A stretch of 51,265 bases of DNA. Origin: an uncultured bacterium (GTDB taxonomy: Bacteria; Bacillota_I; Bacilli_A; RF39; UBA660). Below the pieces are notes generated by a model. The model saw only the letters and a list, made by a program, of their open reading frames with translations. It had not been told where the DNA came from and searched no databases. The stretch spans positions 1 to 51,265 of the forward strand of contig CAUERX010000007.1 in NCBI GenBank assembly GCA_959020415.1, written 5' to 3'. Each line of letters starts with the position of its first letter. Position 1 is the stretch's first letter. Position numbers and translations under genes: made by a program. This document shows positions 17,318-25,772 of the stretch, piece after piece.

Positions 17318-17335
17318 AAAGGATTATAATCCTTT
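17318..17335 (-). terminator. Terminator of pilin-like gene
   Basis: Perfect palindrome AAAGGATTATAATCCTTT continuing into a T run on the minus strand, overlapping the gene's stop codon. Confidence 0.75.
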
Positions 17336-17708
17336 AACATGTACATGATGTGACGTAATCGTATTTGTATTGTTTATGCGCAGCATCATAAGTTATTTTT
17401 ACAGAACCGTTCATGGTTTGGTTATCTCGTGGGTCTTTTATTGTTTTTGTACTAGTAAGGTAACCATCGGTTTGTAAATCGCTAATTGATTTACAAACAC
17501 ATTTATTATTTTCCGTCGGAAGACTTTTTAAATTATCCGTTCCCCATCTTTCAGCTGCATTTTTTAAAGTATCGACCTGTTCTTTATAAGCCTTTTCCTT
17601 TGATGTTTTCAAGGCGTCTTGAACGATTGGAAAAGTAATGCCAGCGATAACAGCAAGTAACGCAATAACAGTTAATAATTCTATTAGTGTAAAACCGTTT
17701 TGTTTCAT
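17334..17708 (-). CDS. Type IV prepilin-like protein
   Basis: 124 residues. The N-terminal MKQNGFTLIELLTVIALLAVIAGI is a textbook class I prepilin leader: prepilin peptidase cleaves after Gly and N-methylates Phe, and Glu+5 is present. The remainder is small and soluble, with cysteines near residues 69-71 and in the C-terminal SCTC, possibly disulphide-bonded. It resembles ComGC or pseudopilins, but no ATPase, platform protein or peptidase gene is nearby, so assembly machinery must be elsewhere. AAGGTGG precedes the ATG. It is a monocistronic gene with its own promoter and terminator. Confidence 0.85.
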   Translation of the reverse strand: MKQNGFTLIELLTVIALLAVIAGITFPIVQDALKTSKEKAYKEQVDTLKNAAERWGTDNLKSLPTENNKCVCKSISDLQTDGYLTSTKTIKDPRDNQTMNGSVKITYDAAHKQYKYDYVTSCTC

Positions 17709-17733
17709 TCTTATCCCACCTTATTATAAATAA

Positions 17734-17763
17734 ATTATAGCGTTCATTTGCCTTGATTGTCAA
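17734..17763 (-). promoter_or_regulatory. Sigma-A promoter of pilin-like gene
   Basis: TTGACA (17758-17763), 18-bp spacer, TATAAT (17734-17739) on the minus strand. Both hexamers are exact consensus. Confidence 0.85.
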
Positions 17764-17818
17764 GAATAAAAGGTATTATTCTTCAAAGACTTCCATTTTT
17801 CGCAGAAAGTGTAAAGGC

Positions 17819-17844
17819 TAAAAAACTGATCTAGTTGTCAGTTT
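17819..17844 (-). terminator. Terminator of rbfA
   Basis: 7-bp stem (17823-17829 with 17838-17844) with the rbfA stop codon in the loop, followed by T residues on the minus strand. Confidence 0.65.
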
Positions 17845-18178
17845 CTTCTTTTATCTCTTCTAAAATATTTTCAATTCTTTGACCATATTCAATAGATTCA
17901 TCATAAATGAAATTTAATTCGGGGATTTGTCTAATATCAATACGGTCTCTTAATTCATGTCTGATATAGCCTGCGGCACTTTTTAAGGCTTTAGCGGTAT
18001 CAGCTTTTTTATCATCATTTAATACAGTATAATAAATTTTAGCGAAACTTAAATCATTTGTAACTTTGGCATCGGTAATGGTTACAAACTTTATATTTTT
18101 GTTTTTTACTTCTGTTTCTAAAATATAGCTTATTTGCTCGATTAAGGCATCGGCAATTCTTTCACTTTTAATACTCAT
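17831..18178 (-). CDS. rbfA: Ribosome-binding factor A
   Basis: KH-like factor that binds the 30S subunit during late 16S rRNA maturation. 115 residues, normal length. The conserved RIADALIEQISYILE start, the KFVTITDAKVTNDLSFAKIYYTVL core and LRDRIDIRQIPELNFIYDESIEYGQRIENIL are all present. AAAGGAGTGA precedes the ATG. Although it follows infB in the usual order, a terminator and a near-consensus promoter lie between them, so rbfA can be transcribed independently here. Confidence 0.95.
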   Translation of the reverse strand: MSIKSERIADALIEQISYILETEVKNKNIKFVTITDAKVTNDLSFAKIYYTVLNDDKKADTAKALKSAAGYIRHELRDRIDIRQIPELNFIYDESIEYGQRIENILEEIKEETDN

Positions 18179-18203
18179 AATATCACTCCTTTAGGATATT
18201 TTT

Positions 18204-18232
18204 ATTATAGCAAATTATAAGTTATAGGTCAA
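18204..18232 (-). promoter_or_regulatory. Sigma-A promoter of rbfA
   Basis: TTGACC (18227-18232), 17 bp, TATAAT (18204-18209) on the minus strand. It starts at the tail of the infB terminator. Confidence 0.8.
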
Positions 18233-18259
18233 AAAAAAGCGATAATTATCGCTTTTTTT
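18232..18259 (-). terminator. Terminator of rimP-infB operon
   Basis: 14-bp near-perfect palindrome (AAAAAAAGCGATAA and its complement, 18232-18259) running into T residues. The infB stop codon lies inside the stem. Confidence 0.85.
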
Positions 18260-20330
18260 CAACCATTTCGTAAGCTTCAATAACATCGCCTACTTTAATA
18301 TCATTAAAGTTTTCAATGGTAATACCACATTCTAAACCTTTTTTAACTTCTTTAACGCTATCTTTTTCTCTTTGAAGTGAGCCAATTTCGCCATCGTAGA
18401 TAACAACGCCATCTCTAATAACTCTAGCCTTACTATTTCTAGTAATAGTCCCATCAATAACTAAAGAGCCTGCAATATTGCCAATTTTAGAAAATTTGAA
18501 TATTTGTCTGATTTCAGCATTTCCTAAAATCTTTTCTTCATATTCTGGATCTAGCAAGCCTTTCATTGCTGCTTCCATTTCTTCAACTACTTTATAAATG
18601 ATGTCATAAAGTCTGATTTCAACTCCTACTTCGTTAGCTTTATCTTTAATTGCGTTATTTGGTCTAACATTGAAACCAATAATGATGGCATTTGATGCTT
18701 CTGCTAAAACGATATCACTTTCGGTAATACCACCAACGCTGCTTCTAATAACGTTAACTTTAACACCTTCTACATCAAGTTTTTCTAAAGAGTTTTTAAC
18801 AGCTTCTGAACTGCCATTAACATCAGCTTTAATAATAACATTAATTTCTTTTAGACCTTCGCCAATTTTAGAGAATAAATCTTCTAAAGAAACAGCAGTC
18901 TTTTTATTTATTTCTTTTAATCTTGCTTTAGTTTTTCTTTCCTCAGCAATATTTCTTGCTTGTTTTTCAGATTCAAAAGCCATAAATTTATCACCAGCGC
19001 ATGGAACTTCATTTAGTCCTGTGATTTCTACTGGCTGTGCAGGATAAGCAGCGGTAATTTCTTCACCTTTGTCATTCTTTAAAGTTCTGATTTTACCATA
19101 AGCTGTTCCCACTACTACTGGGTCACCTAATCTTAAAGTACCATTTTGAATTAAAACAGTAACAACTGGGCCAACATGTTTATTCAATCTTGATTCAACA
19201 ACTGTACCCATAGCATATCTATTTGGATTAGCTTTCAATTCTTGCATTTCTGATACTAAAAGTATATTTTCTAATAATTCATTAATACCTTCCCCGTTGG
19301 CAGCAGAAATTTTAGTGAAGATAGTGTCTCCACCCCATTCTTCTGGCATTAATCCGTATTCACCTAACTCTTGCATAACTTTATCTGGATTTGCTCCTGG
19401 CTTATCCATTTTATTAATAGCTACTAAGATTGGAACTTCCGCAGCTTTTGCATGGTCAATCGCCTCTTTAGTTTGGGGCATAACGCCGTCATCAGCAGCA
19501 ACAATAATAATAACAACATCAGTAATACTAGCACCTCTGGCACGCATTTCAGTAAAAGCGGCATGACCTGGAGTATCGATGAAAGTAATTAATTTACCAT
19601 CACATGTTACTTGATAAGCAGAAATAGCTTGAGTAATTCCACCAGCTTCGGTTGAAACAACATCAGTTCTTCTGATTGCATCAAGTAAAGTAGTTTTACC
19701 ATGGTCAACGTGCCCCATGATCGTAACTACTGGCGGTCTATTTTCTAAATCTTTTTCATCATCGTGAACTTCAAAATTTTCAAAATTAGTAATATCAGCT
19801 ACGTCCTCTTTCTTTAGAGTTTTTCCGTAGTCTTCAATTAATATTTCAGCATTTTCAAAAGTAATAGGACTATTGATATTTACCATTAGGCCTAAAGCAA
19901 ATAGCTTTTTAATGATTTCTGAACTTGGAACGCCAATGGCATCAGCTAAGCTGCCAATGGTCATATTTTCTTTATATAAAATAATATTTTCATTTTGAGC
20001 TGGTGCGTTACTTAGTAATTTTTCTTTATTTTTATACATAGCTTTCTTTTGTTTAGCTAAATCGTCTTTATTTGCTGATAACTTTTCTTCTTTTGGTTTT
20101 GTTTCTTTTGGCTTAGCTTTTTTAGCTGGCGCTTTTGGCGCAACAACTTTCTCCTCGTAAGCTTCTTCGATTTCTTCATCAGTTTCTAAGTTATTATCTA
20201 ATAAAACAATAGCGTCTTCATCTAATAAATCGTCAGCATTATTAACATTAATATTTAACTCTTTACATTTATCTAAAATTGATTCAACTGTTCTATTAAC
20301 ATCTTCAGCATATTCTAATACACTCATCAT
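18246..20330 (-). CDS. infB: Translation initiation factor IF-2
   Basis: GTPase that places initiator tRNA on the 30S subunit. 694 residues, a short bacterial form. A charged Lys/Glu/Ala linker lies around residues 60-100, then the IF2N domain (MTIGSLADAIGVPSSEIIKKLFALG) and the G domain with GHVDHGKTTL (G1), DTPGHAAF (G3) and NKMD (G4). Domains II-IV follow, including the conserved ECGITIENFNDIKVGDVIEAYE near the end. The ATG at 20330 has GAGGTG six bases upstream. The GTG at 20339 is part of that site. It is the last gene of the rimP-nusA-rnpM-infB unit. Confidence 0.97.
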   Translation of the reverse strand: MMSVLEYAEDVNRTVESILDKCKELNINVNNADDLLDEDAIVLLDNNLETDEEIEEAYEEKVVAPKAPAKKAKPKETKPKEEKLSANKDDLAKQKKAMYKNKEKLLSNAPAQNENIILYKENMTIGSLADAIGVPSSEIIKKLFALGLMVNINSPITFENAEILIEDYGKTLKKEDVADITNFENFEVHDDEKDLENRPPVVTIMGHVDHGKTTLLDAIRRTDVVSTEAGGITQAISAYQVTCDGKLITFIDTPGHAAFTEMRARGASITDVVIIIVAADDGVMPQTKEAIDHAKAAEVPILVAINKMDKPGANPDKVMQELGEYGLMPEEWGGDTIFTKISAANGEGINELLENILLVSEMQELKANPNRYAMGTVVESRLNKHVGPVVTVLIQNGTLRLGDPVVVGTAYGKIRTLKNDKGEEITAAYPAQPVEITGLNEVPCAGDKFMAFESEKQARNIAEERKTKARLKEINKKTAVSLEDLFSKIGEGLKEINVIIKADVNGSSEAVKNSLEKLDVEGVKVNVIRSSVGGITESDIVLAEASNAIIIGFNVRPNNAIKDKANEVGVEIRLYDIIYKVVEEMEAAMKGLLDPEYEEKILGNAEIRQIFKFSKIGNIAGSLVIDGTITRNSKARVIRDGVVIYDGEIGSLQREKDSVKEVKKGLECGITIENFNDIKVGDVIEAYEMVEKKR

Positions 20331-20349
20331 AATAAGCACCTCTTTTCTA

Positions 20350-20607
20350 TTAATTTACAAGTTTTTTTAATTCTTCAAATACTTCATCAGGAACTGTTGT
20401 TTCTAATACTTTATTTAAAACTTTGGTTTTTTGAGCTTTATCAAAAACGGCTAAATCCTTTTTTAAATAAGCTCCGTGTCCGTTTACTTTTCCAGTTTCA
20501 TCAACAACGATACCATTATCAGTACGAACGACTCTAATTAATTCAGCTTTAGGTAGTTTTTCTCTAGTAACTACACACATGCGCATTGGTATTTTTCTTT
20601 GTTTCAT
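20350..20607 (-). CDS. rnpM: RnpM (YlxR) RNA-binding protein
   Basis: 85-residue DUF448 protein. RMCVVTREKLPKAELIRVVR and GHGAYL are the conserved patches. The family, formerly YlxR, binds RNA and has been reported to modulate RNase P. It begins one base after the nusA stop with no clear ribosome site, which suggests translation by reinitiation. A longer reading to 20619 would begin with TTG inside nusA and is less likely. The neighbouring L7Ae-like ylxQ gene that usually follows is absent here. Confidence 0.9.
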   Translation of the reverse strand: MKQRKIPMRMCVVTREKLPKAELIRVVRTDNGIVVDETGKVNGHGAYLKKDLAVFDKAQKTKVLNKVLETTVPDEVFEELKKLVN

Positions 20608-20608
20608 C

Positions 20609-21760
20609 TTAATCGACAATGCTTATGCCAAGCTCTTTAGCTTGCTCATAAGTTTTAACATCAATTTTATAGTGAGTTAATCTAGCGGCTAAACGAACGT
20701 TTAGTCCTTTTTTACCAATCGCAAGTGATAGATTTTCATTATCAACAACAACCAAAGCTTCTTTTTTCTTATCGTCGGTTACGAAAACATGAAGATTACG
20801 TGCTGGACTTAAAGCATTTTCAATGAATCTAGCATCATCAGCGACGTAAGGAACAACGTCAATTTTCTCACCATTTAATTCATCGATAATACGGCTTATA
20901 CGGCTTCCTCTTTCACCAATACAAGCGCCTACTGGATCAACATTTGGATTTTCTGAATAAACGGCAATTTTAGTACGATTACCAGCGTCTCTAGCAACAC
21001 TATATACTAAAATAATACCTTCATTAATTTCAGGAATTTCTAATTCAAATAGTCTTTTTACAAAACCATAATGACTTCTTGAAAGTAAAATCAGTGGCCC
21101 TTTTGAATTGTTTTCAACTTTACTAATATATACTTTAATACTAGAACCCATTTTAATAGTTTCGCCAGGAATGATTTCGGTTTTTGGAAGAATGCCTTGA
21201 GTACGTCCTAAATCAATATAATAATTACGAACGTCTTCCATGGCGACATTTCCAACAACCATTTCATCTTGTTTATCAGCAAATTCATTGTTGATAATTT
21301 CTCTTTCAGCTTCTCTTATTTTTTGAACAACTACTTGTTTAGCAGTAGCAGCAGCTACTCTACCAAAGTCTTTAGGTGTTACTTCCTTTTCAATAGTTTC
21401 ACCGGTTTTAATATCAGGAACTATTTTACGAGCTTCTTCTAAAGTAATGTGAATACGGTCATCAAAGTAATAATCTTTTTCGACTTCTTCTTCATTACCT
21501 TCTTCATCAGTAATGATTTCAGTTTCGTATTTGCCTTCTTCTTTTTCCCATTCTTCATTTAAAACAACTGTCTTGAATGAATAGATTTTGATATCGCCAG
21601 TTTCTCTATTGATATTAACTCTAACATTAGATAGCGAATGATAATTCTTTTTATAAGCTGAGGTTAAAGCAAGTTCCATCGCATCATAAATTGTATCTTC
21701 ATCAATACCTTTTTCTTTTGATAGCGCTTCTACAGCCTTTTTAAAATTTTTACCATCCAT
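20609..21760 (-). CDS. nusA: Transcription termination/antitermination factor NusA
   Basis: RNA polymerase-binding elongation factor promoting pausing and intrinsic termination. 383 residues: N-terminal RNAP-binding domain (about 1-130), S1 domain (about 135-200), then two KH domains with VGACIGERGSRISRIIDELNGEKID and LAIGKKGLNVRLAARLT. There are no C-terminal acidic repeats, as usual in Firmicutes. The N-terminal domain contains an acidic insertion (EEGKYETEIITDEEGNEEEVEKD). AAAGGAAGTGA precedes the ATG at 21760. It is one base from the rimP stop and is the central operon gene. Confidence 0.97.
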   Translation of the reverse strand: MDGKNFKKAVEALSKEKGIDEDTIYDAMELALTSAYKKNYHSLSNVRVNINRETGDIKIYSFKTVVLNEEWEKEEGKYETEIITDEEGNEEEVEKDYYFDDRIHITLEEARKIVPDIKTGETIEKEVTPKDFGRVAAATAKQVVVQKIREAEREIINNEFADKQDEMVVGNVAMEDVRNYYIDLGRTQGILPKTEIIPGETIKMGSSIKVYISKVENNSKGPLILLSRSHYGFVKRLFELEIPEINEGIILVYSVARDAGNRTKIAVYSENPNVDPVGACIGERGSRISRIIDELNGEKIDVVPYVADDARFIENALSPARNLHVFVTDDKKKEALVVVDNENLSLAIGKKGLNVRLAARLTHYKIDVKTYEQAKELGISIVD

Positions 21761-21761
21761 T

Positions 21762-22016
21762 TTATTCACTTCCTTTCTCTTTTGAACATACATCTAAAAC
21801 ATAACTTTCACTTATTAAATCAGCTTCATCTAAAAGTGGGTTAACAATATCATTAACAGTTACGCAATCGTTAATATTTATATAACCTTCTTTATCGATA
21901 ACTAAAGTAAGGGTATTTATATTATTCTCATCTTTACCATAAGTAACTTCGTCTAATATATATCCTTTTTCAGTTATAGAGCTTTCTAATAAGTCTCTCA
22001 CCTTTTCTTCAATCAT
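21762..22016 (-). CDS. rimP: RimP N-terminal-domain-only protein
   Basis: RimP helps mature the 30S subunit and normally has about 150 residues in two domains. This one is 84 residues. The N-terminal domain is recognisable (MIEEKVRDLL, LTLVIDKEGYININDCVTVNDIVNPLLDEADLISESYVLDVCS), but the protein ends at the point where the conserved LEVSSPGxDRPL and the Sm-like C-terminal domain would begin. The stop overlaps the nusA ribosome site region neatly, so this looks like an established short form, not a recent frameshift. AGGAGG precedes the ATG at 22016. It is first gene of the operon. Confidence 0.82.
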   Translation of the reverse strand: MIEEKVRDLLESSITEKGYILDEVTYGKDENNINTLTLVIDKEGYININDCVTVNDIVNPLLDEADLISESYVLDVCSKEKGSE

Positions 22017-22034
22017 GTTTCCTCCTACTACGTT

Positions 22035-22058
22035 AAAGAGTGGGATTGCCCACTCTTT
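22035..22058 (-). promoter_or_regulatory. Leader hairpin of rimP-nusA operon
   Basis: Perfect 10-bp stem AAAGAGTGGG/CCCACTCTTT with a four-base loop, 18 bp upstream of the rimP start and 6 bp before its ribosome site. No T run follows on the coding strand, so it is not a terminator for this operon. It may be an mRNA stabiliser, processing site or protein target. Confidence 0.6.
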
Positions 22059-22080
22059 TGTTACACGTGTTGTCAAATAC

Positions 22081-22110
22081 ATTATATCACAACTTATACG
22101 CTTTTTAAAA
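22081..22110 (-). promoter_or_regulatory. Probable promoter of rimP operon
   Basis: TATAAT at 22081-22086 on the minus strand, with a weak TTTAAA-like -35 17 bp upstream. It lies about 65 bp from the rimP start, before the leader hairpin. Confidence 0.45.
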
Positions 22111-22302
22111 GCTTTTTACGGAAATTAATTACTTTTATCAGTAAAACTATATTATTTTATGTTGGTATTATGAAATATAGAACTAGTGAAATAAGTTTTA
22201 TTTGCAAAGCAGTTTGATAAAGCTTTCATTTTTAATATTGCATTTGTTTAAACTTTTTGGCAAAATATGTTATACTAATGATAATAGAATGGAAAGGTTC
22301 AT

Positions 22303-24048
22303 ATGGTTAAAGAATATTATGGGTTTGTTAAAAAATATTTAAAAGTGGCACAAATTAAAACTTCGACTTTATGTTTGATGTTTTTTACGGCTTTTTTTAA
22401 CAAGGGATTACAATTACTAATTCCCCTTTTCGCGGCTTGGATTATTGATTATGCCACTAATGGCGATATTCATATGACCTTTACTAGTTTGATTTTTTTA
22501 ATATTAACCTATGCGGGTGAACGTGCAACTTTTTTTTGGAATTTACAAATTTATGGTCGAAATATGCACCACATGGTTACAACGTTAGAAAGTAAAATTG
22601 TAAACAAAGTAATCTCGGTCGATGAAAACTTTACAAAAAAAGTTTCGAAAGGCAATTTGTTTTCCACAATAAATAATGATTTGTATGATATTGGGGACTC
22701 TTTAGATTCGGTTGTTAATATGATAACGACGTTAATTCAAATTATTATTTTATTTTTTATCATTACCTTTTATAATGTTCCAATTGCATTACTATTCTTG
22801 GTCTATGCATTGGCTTTTACAGCATTTAGAAACTGGGCGGATCGAAAAAGTGCCTATTATTTAACATACGAAAAAAAACAAGGAGACAAATACACTTCTT
22901 TATTTTCTCAAATAATTTCTGGGATGCAAGAAATTAAAACTTTTAATATGTTTGATGACTTAATGCTTAAATTAAAGAAAACGCAAAAAAGATATTCTTA
23001 TTATTTTGAAAAGAAAAGACATTATATGACTATTAGAGGTAATGACTCTAAGTTGATTACTTATGGTTTTAGGCTTGCTATTTACATATATACTTTATAT
23101 TTAATGGCAAATGGGGCTGGAATTGAATTACTAGTAGCCGTTATTGGTTACCATCAGTCTTTAGAAAGCTCTATAGATTATTTGATAAATTCTTCATCTT
23201 ATTTTAGAGAATCAATGGTTTCGGTTGATCGTGTTAATAATATTTTAGATTATAGGGAACCGCAAAAAATTGATTATGGTGATTATAAAAATGATTTAAT
23301 TAAAGGTGAAGTGGAATTTAAAAATGTTTCCTTTACGCACCGAGATAGAAAAATTTTAGATAATGTTAGTTTTAAAATTAAACCGCGATCTTTAACGATG
23401 ATCGTTGGTCAAAGTGGAATGGGCAAAAGTTCAATATTAAATTTAATCTTACGTCTTTACAAAATTGACGAAGGTGAAATATTAATCGACAGCATTAATA
23501 TCTATGATTATACTAAAAAAGTGCATTCAACTAATGTTAGTGTGGTAACACAAAAACCTTTTGTTTTTAACATGAGTATTCGGAAAAATTTGGATTTTGT
23601 CGACACAAATATTTTAAATCAAATTGAAGCTTGTCGCCGTGTTGGAATTCATGATTTTATTTCTAGTCTGCCACAAGGCTATAATACTATTTTGAGGGAA
23701 AACGGTTCTAATATTTCAGGTGGTCAAAAACAGCTTATTGCTTTAGCTAGAACTTTACTTTCGAGATCAGAAATTTTACTATTTGATGAAATCACTTCTT
23801 CTTTGGATCCCGAAACAGGAAAACACATTATGAAATTAACTAAAGATTTAAAAAGAGATCATACTATTATAATGGTTACGCATAAGTCAGAGATGATGAA
23901 ACACGCTGACAGAATTATTGTTTTGCATAATGGCAAAATTGTTGGTGATGGTAAACATAACGACTTGATCATGAACAATGAATATTATCGTTATTTACAA
24001 GCAAGAAAGTCTGTTAGTAAGTTTGGGGTGTTTGACAATGAAATATAG
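22303..24048 (+). CDS. ABC exporter half-transporter, subunit 1
   Basis: 581 residues: six transmembrane helices (about 1-320) fused to an ATPase domain. The Walker A is GQSGMGKSS near residue 372, the signature ISGGQKQ near 475, the Walker B LLFDEITSSLD near 495 and the switch His is in MVTHKS. It overlaps the next half-transporter by 11 bp, and the two share extended identity in the ATPase domain (for example NVSVVTQKPFVFNMSIRKNL against NVSVATQKPFIFNMSIKENL), so they form a heterodimer. Substrate is unknown; peptide or drug export is typical. AAAGG precedes the ATG. Confidence 0.9.
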   Translation: MVKEYYGFVKKYLKVAQIKTSTLCLMFFTAFFNKGLQLLIPLFAAWIIDYATNGDIHMTFTSLIFLILTYAGERATFFWNLQIYGRNMHHMVTTLESKIVNKVISVDENFTKKVSKGNLFSTINNDLYDIGDSLDSVVNMITTLIQIIILFFIITFYNVPIALLFLVYALAFTAFRNWADRKSAYYLTYEKKQGDKYTSLFSQIISGMQEIKTFNMFDDLMLKLKKTQKRYSYYFEKKRHYMTIRGNDSKLITYGFRLAIYIYTLYLMANGAGIELLVAVIGYHQSLESSIDYLINSSSYFRESMVSVDRVNNILDYREPQKIDYGDYKNDLIKGEVEFKNVSFTHRDRKILDNVSFKIKPRSLTMIVGQSGMGKSSILNLILRLYKIDEGEILIDSINIYDYTKKVHSTNVSVVTQKPFVFNMSIRKNLDFVDTNILNQIEACRRVGIHDFISSLPQGYNTILRENGSNISGGQKQLIALARTLLSRSEILLFDEITSSLDPETGKHIMKLTKDLKRDHTIIMVTHKSEMMKHADRIIVLHNGKIVGDGKHNDLIMNNEYYRYLQARKSVSKFGVFDNEI

Positions 24049-25744
24049 ATATATAGATGTTATAAAACAATTTTTTGATTTTAAAGCTTATGATAAAAAG
24101 TATACATCTTTGCTTTTAGTATCCGCCATTTTAAGAGACCTTATTGCTTTATTAATTCCACTGTGGGCAGCAAAAATTATTGATTGCGCTACTAAGGCAG
24201 ACTATTCATCAGCTTTAATATTTGTCTTAATTTTAGGAGCTACTTTTTTAGTATATACTCTAGTTCATCATATTAACTATTCAATGTATACTAAAAGTAC
24301 TAATTATACTTATACAGCTTTACAGGACTTGGTAATGAAAAAGGTTATAACGTTTGATGAAGCTTATTCTAAAAAAATATCAAAAGCTTATTTGGTAAAT
24401 ACTGTTTCTTCAGATGTGGCAAGATCTGCTGATTTGCCAGATATTCTATTTGACGCGGTTAGTCATTTTATTTCATTAATTGTAACGGTTATTATTTTAT
24501 GCTTTGCCAATATATGGGTAGGTCTACTAGCTTTAATTGCAAACATTCTATACTTCTTCTCTTTAAACTACAATAGTTTAAAGCGTGAATATTGGATGCT
24601 TCGCCAGCAAAAATGTCAGGACCGTGTTGTAGGTTTAACTGGGGAGATTATCGATGGGACTAAAGAAGTTAAGTCCTTCGATATGAATAATCGATTAAAT
24701 AAACATTTAAATGTTATTAAAAAAGATTTTAAAAAGGCTTATTTTACTAAAAGACGTTATTGGAATCGCATGTTAGCTATTTTGCCAATATTCTTATTTG
24801 TAGCAAAGGCTATAACTTATGTTATTTTAATTCTTTTAATTGCGATGGGTAAAGCTGAAGTTGCTTTATTGGTTTTAGTTATTGGCTATTATGAACGAAT
24901 TGAAGAGGAAAACAAAAATTTATTCACTAAACTTAGTCAAATTGGGGCGAGAACAACAAAGGTTTATCGTCTTCATCAATTATTTAATTACAATCCCGGA
25001 ACGATTTTAGAATATGGGGAAAATCCTGAAGACAATATTTTAGGGGTTGTCGATTTTGAAAATGTTAATTTCAGTTATGAAAAAGAAACGCTTATTAAAA
25101 ACATTAATCTACATATAGAAAACAATTCACTAACAGCCATTGTTGGCAAAAGTGGCAGTGGTAAAAGCACTTTATTTAGGTTGTTATTAAGGTTGTATAA
25201 ACCTGATAGTGGTCAAATTACTATTGATGGCATTGATATATATGATTTTACTAAAGATATTTATAGTTCAAATGTATCAGTGGCTACCCAGAAACCCTTT
25301 ATTTTCAATATGAGTATTAAAGAAAATTTAAGTATGGTTAATAAATCATATTCTAAACAAGTTGAGGCTTGTAAGCGCGTGGGTATTCATGATTTTATTA
25401 TGACTCTTCCTAAAGGCTATAATACTATTTTAAAAGAGGATGCGACTGATATTTCTGGTGGGCAAAAACAGCTTATCGCTTTAGCTAGAACACTACTATC
25501 GGAATCAGAAATTTTATTATTTGATGAAATAACGTCTTCTCTTGATCCAAGCACGGCTAAACAAATAGTTAGGGTTTTAAAGGATTTAAAGAAAGATCAT
25601 ACAGTTATTATGATTACGCATAAACCAACACTAATGAAAATTGCTGATAAAATTGTTGTTATGGATAGTGGACGAATTGTTGGAGAAGGTAAACATAAAA
25701 CTTTACTTGAAGAAAATAAATATTATAAAAGATTACAAAAATAA
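24038..25744 (+). CDS. ABC exporter half-transporter, subunit 2
   Basis: 568 residues, same architecture: six transmembrane helices followed by an ATPase domain with Walker A GKSGSGKST, signature ISGGQKQ, Walker B LLFDEITSSLD and switch His in MITHKP. Both subunits keep Glu after Walker B Asp, so neither site is obviously degenerate. The ATG at 24038 follows GGGGTG and overlaps the end of subunit 1. A longer upstream reading would run inside that gene without a ribosome site. A terminator follows directly. Probably arose by tandem duplication of subunit 1. Confidence 0.9.
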   Translation: MKYRYIDVIKQFFDFKAYDKKYTSLLLVSAILRDLIALLIPLWAAKIIDCATKADYSSALIFVLILGATFLVYTLVHHINYSMYTKSTNYTYTALQDLVMKKVITFDEAYSKKISKAYLVNTVSSDVARSADLPDILFDAVSHFISLIVTVIILCFANIWVGLLALIANILYFFSLNYNSLKREYWMLRQQKCQDRVVGLTGEIIDGTKEVKSFDMNNRLNKHLNVIKKDFKKAYFTKRRYWNRMLAILPIFLFVAKAITYVILILLIAMGKAEVALLVLVIGYYERIEEENKNLFTKLSQIGARTTKVYRLHQLFNYNPGTILEYGENPEDNILGVVDFENVNFSYEKETLIKNINLHIENNSLTAIVGKSGSGKSTLFRLLLRLYKPDSGQITIDGIDIYDFTKDIYSSNVSVATQKPFIFNMSIKENLSMVNKSYSKQVEACKRVGIHDFIMTLPKGYNTILKEDATDISGGQKQLIALARTLLSESEILLFDEITSSLDPSTAKQIVRVLKDLKKDHTVIMITHKPTLMKIADKIVVMDSGRIVGEGKHKTLLEENKYYKRLQK

Positions 25745-25772
25745 AAAAGCTTAGATTTTAAGCTTTTTTTTA
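25744..25772 (+). terminator. Terminator of ABC exporter operon
   Basis: 10-bp stem AAAAAGCTTA/TAAGCTTTTT with a five-base loop and T run, starting at the stop codon. Confidence 0.9.

Noticed and set aside
20608..20619. Upstream TTG start for rnpM
   Set aside because: It lies within nusA and has no ribosome site; the ATG one base after the nusA stop is simpler.
22087..22302. Possible small RNA in the 200-bp gap between rimP and the ABC exporter
   Set aside because: No convincing promoter-terminator pair or stable structure was seen beyond the promoters of the flanking genes.
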